In this document: positions 56,699 to 64,000 of the stretch, in pieces
Layout: each line of letters opens with the position of its first letter
Position numbering within the stretch: the stretch's first letter is position 1
Source: Ascaphus truei
Lineage: Eukaryota; Chordata; Amphibia; Anura; Ascaphidae
DNA length: 64,000 bases
Assembly: GCA_036426205.1 (NCBI GenBank)
Contig: WSYH01002463.1
Location: forward strand, 1-64,000
Reading direction: 5' to 3'
Position numbers and translations under genes: made by a program
The notes under the pieces: model-generated
Database searches by the model: none
Told to the model about the DNA's origin: nothing
Seen by the model: the letters and a program-made list of their open reading frames with translations, nothing else

Positions 56699-57936
56699 GG
56701 TTTCACGTATACTCCATTTATTGATTATCTGTGGGTTGGCAATAGTCCACTCATCCACAAGACAAGCCTCTAAAAAACAAACAACACACACCTGTTACTT
56801 TATATGAATCCTTTATTTACTGGCAAGTAAGCATCACAGCTTCACATTAGAATGCTTTAGTTTTATATGCATATCATCCAGTAGTGTTAAATGTTTAAAC
56901 CTTGTTACGAATTGTATTGTGACCACTGTTTGTTTTTGTCTTTTTACTTTTTTTTTTTTTCGTCATTTATTTGTTTTTCCTTTTTTATCACAGAGCAGCT
57001 ATTAGGATCTGTTAGTCTGGCAAAATCTTGTCAGCTTTTAACAAGCCTCCAACCATGAGCTTCATTCCCATATACTGGTGACCCTGAAACCTCTATTACA
57101 ACTATTCTTATTGTTTATTCTCAGTGTGTACTTTCTTGTAAACCGCTGTTCTTGCATGCAGTATCCTTCTGATCGGAATAAGCGTTGCGTGACTATTCTA
57201 TTGGCCCGTTGGTTGTTATAGCAACCTGTGACGCTATATAACACGCTTCCGACATCAGCTGGTTATCACTCGCCCCTGAAGAATCTCCGTGAAGGCGTGA
57301 AGGAGGGAAACGCGTAGGGCGTTTTGGCGTGATGACGTCAGCGTGAGGGATCTGAGAGAGACTGGTAGTATTGCTACATTGTATTTGTGCTCTCTGCTGT
57401 TGTCTCAATTTTAAACGCGATCGCATCCAGGTTCAGTAGCTTCTCTTCACTCGGTGGTTTGAGTTCTAGCCTGTCTCTGCACTGTGAATCATTTATGTCA
57501 GTTTATCCTGTGTTTGTCAGATATTTAGTTGCACATTGTTGCGCTTACACTGACATTTATCATCAGCACAGTTAGCCTGCTGGCATATGTTATACAGATC
57601 TCCTTAGCCACTTGTGAATTGATTTGTGAATCGTCAATTGTGCTCTGTGTGCAGCTGTTTTGCAGGTGACATTTACTCACAGTATTGATTATATTTGGAC
57701 GGCATGTCCATAGACCACAGTATCATTCTGTTTACTGCTTAATTCAATCAAGCAGAGTGTTTAGTATTAGCTGCTTCCTGGTTTTTATAATAATTAGCTT
57801 TTCTGGTTCATCATCTGTGTGCAGTGTTTGTTAAATGTCATTGGGCGCAGAATCAATCCACGTACCACCAACCTGTCATTGAGTTGCGCATACAGTGATT
57901 ATAAATAATCTATCAGCTTAAATATTATTATATATA
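56699..57936 (+). mobile_element. PLE 3' UTR and pLTR
   Basis: Continues directly from the ORF stop. Includes a T-run (56948-56962), the hammerhead-like core at 57276-57325 and pLTR sequence to the TA target at 57935, where the Tigger-like element is inserted. The pLTR resumes at 59948. Confidence 0.8.
57276..57325 (+). ncRNA. Hammerhead-ribozyme-like core in pLTR (copy 3)
   Basis: CTGAAGA, stem II with TCTCC/GGAGG arms, then GAAACGCGTAGGGCGTTTTGGCG. The stem II loop carries an 8-nt duplication (GCGTGAAG) absent from the two left-hand copies. Core letters intact. Confidence 0.6.
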
Positions 57937-58019
57937 CAGCTAAACCCCGTTATAACGCGCCTCGTTATACCGCGATTCGGTTATAACGCGGTTTTCCCGT
58001 GGCTCCCGTTTATAACTGC

Positions 58020-58770
58020 ACACACTCACTGCACACACACTGCTCATTGCTCACACTGCCACACTGCACACACACTGCACACTGCACACACACTGCTCAT
58101 TGCTCACACTGACACACTGCACACACACTGCACACTGCACACACACTGCACACTGCACACACACTGCTCATTGCTCACACTGCACACACTGACACACTGC
58201 ACACACACTGCACACTGCACACTGCACACACTGACACTGCACACACACTGCACACACACTGCTCATTGCTCACACTGCACACACTGACACACTGCACACA
58301 CTGCACACTGCACACACACTGTCAGTGATCACAACTGACACATGAACAATTGCAACACACACTGCATCTACACATGGCACACTGCATCACACACTGCCCT
58401 TCTTACTCATTGGACCACACTGCACACTGCACACACACTGCTCATTGCTCACACTGCACACACACTGCACACTGCACACACACTGCTCATTGCTCACACT
58501 GCACACACTGACACTGCACACACACTGCACACACACTGCACACTGCACACACACTGCTCATTGGACACACTGCACACACACTGCACACTGCACACACACT
58601 GCTCATTGCTCACACTGCACACACTGACACACTGCACACACACTGCTCATTGCTCACACTGCACACACTGACACACTGCACACACACTGTACACTGCACA
58701 CACACTCCTCATTGCTCACACTGCACACACTGACACATTGCACACACACTGCACACACACTGCACACTGT
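58020..58770. repeat. ACACTGCACAC-type satellite
   Basis: Irregular array of CACACTGCACACTGCACACA and CACTGCTCATTGCTCACACT modules, forming higher-order units of about 40-90 bp. Repetitive HTAHCTHTAH translations of it are not genes. Confidence 0.9.
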
Positions 58771-58829
58771 ACACAATTATTATATAGAAATAAACAGACA
58801 ACTGCACTTTAACAGATGTATTTTGCCTG

Positions 58830-59480
58830 TACACTTACGCACACACACTCACAGACACTCACACACACTCACACACACTCACACACACTCACACACACTT
58901 ACACACATTTACACACTCACAGACACTCACACACACTTACACAGACTCACACACACTCACACACACTTACAGACACTCACACACACTCACACACAATCTC
59001 ACACACACTCACACACACTCACACACACTTAGACACTCACGCACACCCACGCACACCCACGCACACTTACGCACACTTACGCACACTTACGCATACTCAA
59101 ACACACTCACACACACTCACACACACTCACACACACTTAGACACTCACAGACACTCACACATACTCACACACACTCACACACACTCACACACACTTACAC
59201 TCACAGACACTCACACACACTTACACACACTCACACACACTCACACACACTCACAGACACTCACACACACTCACACACACTTACAGACACTCACAGACAC
59301 TCACACACACTTAGACACACTTAGACACTCACAGACACTCACACACACTTACACACACTTACACACACACTCAGACACTTACACACACTCACAGACACTT
59401 ACACACACTCACACCCACATACACACACCCATATACACACACACACATTCTCTCCCATATATACATACACACACACACTC
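58830..59480. repeat. (ACACTCAC)n-type simple repeat
   Basis: Long CA/TCACAC-rich array with interspersed ACAGACACTC and ACACTTAC variants. The 278-codon frame across it is a repeat translation. Confidence 0.9.
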
Positions 59481-59662
59481 TCTCACTCTACACAGACGGG
59501 GGGTGGGGTCGGAGCAGAGGAAAGGCCGCGACCAGCACCACCACCCGCTCCCCCCCCCTCCTCCCGCGCAGGCAGCGGGAGCGCCAGGGACAGCGGTGGG
59601 GAGAAGAAACCCCCCGCTACCACCTCCATGCAGGCAGCGGGATCTGAGGTAAGCGGCGACCT

Positions 59663-59840
59663 GAGGGACATCCCCGCTCCCATCTCCTGCCCCGCGGGCT
59701 GTCACGCGGTGACAGGGGGAAGCAGGGACAGGAGGGACATCCCCGCTCCCATCTCCTGCCCCGCGGGCTGTCCCGCGGTGACAGGGGTTAGCGGGGAGCG
59801 GAGGGACATGCCCGCTCCCATCTCCTGTCCAGCGGGATGA
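59663..59840. repeat. 69-bp tandem repeat, ~2.6 units
   Basis: GAGGGACATCCCCGCTCCCA starts at 59663, 59732 and (variant) 59801. Each unit contains CCGCGGGCTGTC.CGCGGTGACAG. Confidence 0.9.
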
Positions 59841-59947
59841 ATATGCGCTAAAGCGCGGCGGCCATTTATTTTTTTCGCGACCCCGTTAGTAACGCGGTGG
59901 TCTCGGGGTGGACCCCGAGACCCGCGTTATAACGGGGTTTAGCTGTA

Positions 59948-60342
59948 CTAGCTAGACACTGTTTTGGGCTATCTATATCAATACAGGTTGGTTTGATCGG
60001 TATGCTACGCCACATGACGCACAACACACTTATACAGGGAAAGCGCCTTTGAGTTCTCACAGCAGGGTAACTTATTTCTTATCAAAGCCAATTTGGTGTT
60101 AATTGCTTTTGCTGGTTTATTTCAGGCAAAGCACACTTTATTATACACCGTGGCCACCTATCATCTCTCCACTCCCTCCCGCCTCAGTACATTATATGTT
60201 GTTAATTCTATTGACAATGTGTTAAGAACTTATTTTAATGTATCTATTAATTAAATGTTAAGTTTTAATTGCCAAGGAGTTCACTTCCAAATGAGCTTCT
60301 AGTTGTTAAGCGTCGGCAACAAAATGCCTTCACTCCTCAATA
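59948..60342 (+). mobile_element. PLE pLTR, continued
   Basis: GCTAGACACTGTTTTGGGCT through CCTTCACTCCTCA, colinear with 49143-49540. Ends abruptly where the LINE 3' end begins. Confidence 0.85.
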
Positions 60343-60448
60343 GTTGTTACATAAAACAAATAATACATGGTTACAAGTACAGTTACATAAATGAACAGGG
60401 TATACATTATATACAAGACATTGCGTGCACAGTTAAAGAAAATATATA

Positions 60449-61591
60449 TTATGAGCGTATGAAACAGTTACAGACCAGGTTAAAATGTGAGACAGCCTTA
60501 GATTTGAAAGAACTTAAATTGGTGGTGGATGTGAGAGTCTCTGGTAGGTTGTTCCAGTTTTGGGGTGCACGGAAGGAGAAACGTCCGGATACTTTCTTGA
60601 GCCTTGGGACCATGAATAGTCTTTTGGAGTCTGATCTCAGGTGATAGGTGCTGCATGTGGTAGGGGTGAGGAGCTTGTTCAGGTAGCTGGGTAGCTTGCC
60701 CATGAAGAATTTAAAGGCAAGACAGGAAAGGTGAACTTTGCGCCTAGACTCTAGTGTTGACCAATCTAGTTCTTTGAGCATTTTGCAGTGATGTGTGTTG
60801 TAGTTGCATTGGAGAACAAAACGACAAATTGAATTGTAGAGGGTGTCAAGTTTGCAAAGGTGGGTTTGAGGATCCGAGCCATATACTATGTCTCCATAGT
60901 CAATAATTGGCATTAGCATCTGCTGTGCAATACGCTTTCTGACCAGGAGACTTAGGGAGGATTTGTTCCTGTAAAGTACCCCTAGTTTGGAATAGGTCTT
61001 GGTATCAATGTGCATCCCGAATGTTAAGTGGGAGTCAAACCATAAGCCCAGGTATTTAAAACTAGTGACAGGTGTTAGGGTGGTGTTAGCGGTGGTTCTA
61101 ATCAGGAGCTCAGTCACTGGAAGCTTTACAAATTTAGTCTTGGTCCCAAATACCATTGTTACAGTCTTGTCAGTGTTTAAAAACAGTTTGTTTTGGGAAA
61201 TCCAGTTTTCTAGTCTCAAAAAGTCAGACTGAAGTATGTGTTGAAGGTCAGAGAGGCTATGACTGTGTGCATATAGGATTGTGTCATCTGCATACATGTG
61301 TATTAAGGCTTCCTTACAAGCTGTGGGAAGATCAATAATGAACATTGAGAAGAGTAGGGGCCCCAGAACAGAGCCTTGCGGGACACCACAGGTGATATCC
61401 AGGGGGTTGGAGTTAGAGCCTGAGATGGACACATGTTGGGATCTTCCTGATAGGTAGGACTGAAACCAGTTTAAAGCATGTTTCCCTATTCCAGAGCTCT
61501 GGAGTTTGTTAAGCAGGATAGCATGATCGACTGTGTCAAAAGCCTTTGCAAAATCTAGGAATACTGCACCAGTGAGTTGTCCCCGTTCCAT
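60449..61591 (-). CDS. LINE reverse transcriptase, palm to C-terminus
   Basis: Open for 380 codons on the minus strand, the longest clean retroelement frame here. Motif A (FLDFAKAFDTVDHAILLNKL), motif B (GVPQGSVLGPLLFSMFI), motif C (HMYADDTILYAH, catalytic Asp pair), then KLFLNTDKTVTMVFG and SFKYLGLWFDSHLTFG. A thumb-like C-terminal part follows (RKRIAQQMLMPIIDYGDIVY, FRAPQNWNNLPETL) and ends CNCFIRS, stop. The fingers region lies upstream (61600-61900) in broken frames within the low-quality stretch, so the start here is only the first methionine in a longer ORF. The style fits the CR1/L2/Rex1 group. Confidence 0.85.
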   Translation of the reverse strand: MERGQLTGAVFLDFAKAFDTVDHAILLNKLQSSGIGKHALNWFQSYLSGRSQHVSISGSNSNPLDITCGVPQGSVLGPLLFSMFIIDLPTACKEALIHMYADDTILYAHSHSLSDLQHILQSDFLRLENWISQNKLFLNTDKTVTMVFGTKTKFVKLPVTELLIRTTANTTLTPVTSFKYLGLWFDSHLTFGMHIDTKTYSKLGVLYRNKSSLSLLVRKRIAQQMLMPIIDYGDIVYGSDPQTHLCKLDTLYNSICRFVLQCNYNTHHCKMLKELDWSTLESRRKVHLSCLAFKFFMGKLPSYLNKLLTPTTCSTYHLRSDSKRLFMVPRLKKVSGRFSFRAPQNWNNLPETLTSTTNLSSFKSKAVSHFNLVCNCFIRS

Positions 61592-62560
61592 TCCACACTG
61601 GATTTCATTGCAAACTTTTAGCAGGGTAGTTACGGTGGAGTGTTTGGGNGTGCGGGCGAAATCCAGATTGGAAATGTCTAGGGAAAATTGTCTTGGTGTA
61701 GAAATCGCTTAATTGGGAGTGGACACATTTTCCCATGACTTTGGATAGAATTGAGAGAAGTGAGATTGGCCTGTAGTTTGAGACAGTGTTTTGTCCCCAC
61801 TTTTGAAGATTTGGACAACTCTGGCAGTTTTCCAGGTCTTAGGGATATGGCCTGCCGACAGGATAGATTGACTATGGACGCAATTGGTTTAGCAATGGCT
61901 GGGGCACCAAGTCGTAGGAACCTAGATTGAAGTAAGTCGGGTCCACATTGGCTTCTTAGTTTTAGTTTGAGGAGCGCTTGTATAATCTCTCTTCAGATAC
62001 TGGGCCAAATTGAAAATTGTGGGCAGTGGTGGGAGGGGGTGGGACTGTAGGGATACTCCCAGGATGAGATTCATGTTTGGGGTTTGTGCTGGTTTCGCTA
62101 ATAAGTTAGTGGCACACCCCACAAAGTAATCATTGAATGATTGCGATGTCAGTGGGGTTTGTCAGAGTAATATCCCCCTTAGTGTATTGCTTGGTTGTTG
62201 ATGGTTGGGAGGCTGAATATATGGTTGATAACCTTCCAGAAGTTAGTGGGTTTGATGTATTCTGGTGGAGATTGTCAGAGTATATTGTGCTTTTGCATGC
62301 CTTGTTTGCCTTGTGCACTGTTCCACATGCATCTGTAGTGATTGAGATCCTTGGTAGTGCCAGTACTTTGTAGCTTTTCCACAAGGCATCCCTGAACTGG
62401 TAGAGTGCTATAAGGTCAGGTTAACCCATGGAAGGTGGGCCCCTCGTACCCTTATTTGCGTAGTGGAGCATGGGTTATCGCAGAGTTTTAAGAACTCGGA
62501 TTGGAAATAGTCGAGCGCAGAATCAGGGTCGGGAATTAAATCGATTCTGTGCCATGGGCA
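61592..62560 (-). pseudogene. LINE RT fingers and upstream, first copy (indel-rich)
   Basis: Minus-strand sequence upstream of the RT ORF, with broken frames (HKANKACKSTIYSDNLHQ, NPTDIAIIQ, DLENCQSCPNL). Differs from 63092-64000 mainly by single-base gains and losses. Contains an N at 61649. Confidence 0.7.
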
Positions 62561-63091
62561 GTTGGTAAGGTCATCAGAAACTGTTGTGGGTTAAAGTTTT
62601 TAAATGTTCTAGTGAGGAGAAATTTAGGGCTTGAATGGGGCGGTTTAATTTCCTTACACAGTACAATATGCATGGTCAATGAAAATATCAGGAAGGATGC
62701 CAGAGGATTGGATTCTGCTGGGGTTTGAGGAGAGAATCCAGTCTAGCAAAGAATGGTTATGCGATTTCAGGTTTATCCGTGTGGGTTGGGAAATGAGTTG
62801 CGATAGATTAAGTGACTTGAGTTGTATCTGGATTTTGTTTTAGGGTCAAGCCAATTGAAGTGAAATCCCCAAGAACTAGCAGCTCACTCTTCTCATTCAG
62901 AGAGGAAATGGAGCCAGAAAATGGGTGATATCAGGCAGGATTGTAGATGATAGCTCGCAGTGGATAATTAGAGAGTATCCCCTCTCATAGAACGCCGGTC
63001 ACTCCATGCGCTCCTACTGGCATCGGCGCGTGTTGATGTAAGGGATCGGCTTAGATGGAGCCATTAGCACTGCTCTCGCTGGAACGGAATA
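62561..63091 (-). other. LINE upstream sequence, probably endonuclease-linker region
   Basis: Single-copy part between the duplicated sections. No clear motif was read; frames are broken. Confidence 0.4.
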
Positions 63092-64000
63092 TTTCATTGC
63101 AAACTTTTAGCAGGGTAGTTACGGTGGAGTGTTTGGGGCGAAATCCAGATTGGAATTGTCTAGGGAAATTTGTCTTGGTGTAGAAATCGCTTAATTGGGA
63201 GTGGACACATTTTCCCATGACTTTGGATAGAATTGAGAGAAGTGAGATTGGCCTGTAGTTTGAGACAGTGTTTTTGTCCCCACTTTTGAAGATTGGGACA
63301 ACTCTGGCAGTTTTCCAGGTCTTAGGGATATGGCCTGCCGACAGGATAGAGTTGACTATGGACGCAATTGGTTTAGCAATGGCTGGGGCACCAAGTCGTA
63401 GGAACCTAGATTGAAGTAAGTCGGGTCCACATTGGCTTCTTAGTTTTAGTTTGAGGAGCGCTTGTATAATCTCCTCTTCAGATACTGGGCCAAATTGAAA
63501 ATTGTGGGCAGTGTTGGGAGGGGTTGGACTGTAGGGATACTCCCAGGATGAGATTCATGTTTGGGGTTTGTGCTGCGTTTCGCTAATAAGTTAGTGGCAC
63601 ACCCCACAAAGTAATCATTGAATGCATTTGCGATGTCAGTGGGGTTTGTCAGAGTAATATCCCCCTTAGTGATATTGTTGGTTGTTGATGGTTGGGAGGC
63701 TGGAATATATGGTTGATAACCTTCCAGAAGTTAGCTGGGTTTGATGTATTCTGGTGGAGATTGTCAGAGTAATATTGTGCTTTTGCATGCCTTGTTTGCC
63801 TTGTGCACATTTCCACATGCATCTGTAGTGATTGAGATCCTTGGTAGTGCCAGTACTTTGTAGCTTTTCCACAAGGCATCCCTGAACTGGTAGAGTGCTA
63901 TAAGGTCGGAGGTGTAACCCATGGAAGGTGGGCCCCTCGTACCCTTATTTGCGTATGGAGCATGGGTATATCGCAGAGTTTTAAGAACTCGGATTGGAAA
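63092..64000 (-). pseudogene. LINE RT fingers and upstream, second copy
   Basis: Repeats 61605-62510 with a period near 1487 bp (TTTCATTGCAAACTTTTAGC starts both). It reads more cleanly, with GDVRS..KTWKTARVVPIFKSGD-type sequence on the minus strand. Runs off the window. Confidence 0.75.

Larger units (their letters stand above)
57937..59945. mobile_element. 2-kb Tigger/pogo-like non-autonomous element full of satellite
   Basis: Inserted at TA (57935 and 59946) in the PLE pLTR; the uninterrupted target is seen at 49130-49145. TIRs start CAGCTAAACCCCGTTATAAC and end GTTATAACGGGGTTTAGCTG. The interior is two satellite blocks (58020-58770, 58830-59480), a GC-rich stretch and a 69-bp tandem repeat. 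There is no transposase. Confidence 0.85.
60343..64000 (-). mobile_element. CR1/L2-like LINE, minus strand
   Basis: 3' end near 60345, RT ORF 61591-60449, pre-RT sequence further upstream. The section from 61605 is repeated from about 63092 to the window end. A related fragment lies at 12556-12890. The 5' end is beyond the window. Confidence 0.75.

Noticed and set aside
58020..59480. Possible CRISPR-like array
   Set aside because: Short simple-sequence repeats without unique spacers in a eukaryotic transposon.
58342..59652. Long frames of the HTAHTLHTA and THTHSHTLTHT type (109, 106 and 278 codons)
   Set aside because: Translations of CA-rich satellite arrays; no independent evidence of a gene.

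Overview
This window looks like vertebrate, most likely frog or toad, intergenic DNA that consists almost entirely of nested transposable elements. I base that on a CR1 LINE with an ACTATGTA-type 3' tail, abundant Penelope-like elements (PLEs), an L1/Tx1-type ORF1, Sushi-like Ty3/Gypsy pol, endogenous retrovirus env remnants and Tc1/mariner MITEs. No tRNA, rRNA or clear single-copy host gene was seen. All element names come from motif recognition, not from database searches.

Layout. 0-1.3 kb: LTR and leader of a minus-strand LTR element. 2.0-8.06 kb: a gene-bearing DNA transposon remnant, the most unusual object here. It holds a five-exon Tc1/mariner transposase gene (minus), a divergently transcribed coiled-coil/BEN-like gene (plus), a forkhead (winged-helix) domain gene (minus), and a right terminus whose last ~230 bp are colinear with MITEs found elsewhere in the window. 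8.1-12.5 kb: a MITE, an ERV LTR and env remnants. 12.5-14.6 kb: non-LTR RT fragments. 14.6-17.8 kb: a minus-strand LTR element with 681-bp LTR, putative PBS and a zinc-ribbon gag-like ORF. 17.9-22.7 kb: CR1, PLE-like, MITE and L1 ORF1 fragments.

22.7-42.75 kb is one nested stack. A Ty3/Gypsy element (LTR, gag, protease, RT) has its gag split by a CR1 LINE (TSD TAACTC). The CR1 was in turn hit by two foldback elements with 14-15 bp TSDs and by two GC-rich ~360-bp MITEs, one of which carries a solo LTR. About 5 kb of this CR1 is then repeated at 31.7-41.1 kb in an indel-rich version, in which the solo LTR is replaced at the same site by a complete two-LTR element. This suggests two haplotypes laid end to end, one from poorly polished reads, or a real tandem duplication.

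42.75-43.99 kb: another foldback insertion. 44.1-60.34 kb: a complex of PLE copies forming a large imperfect palindrome (arms ~46.0-51.2 and ~53.3-57.9 kb), with hammerhead-ribozyme-like motifs in the pLTRs, a MITE, a GC-rich insertion and a 2-kb Tigger/pogo-like element full of satellite DNA. 60.34-64.0 kb: a minus-strand LINE whose upstream part is duplicated with a 1.49-kb period next to a single N, again suggesting an assembly seam.
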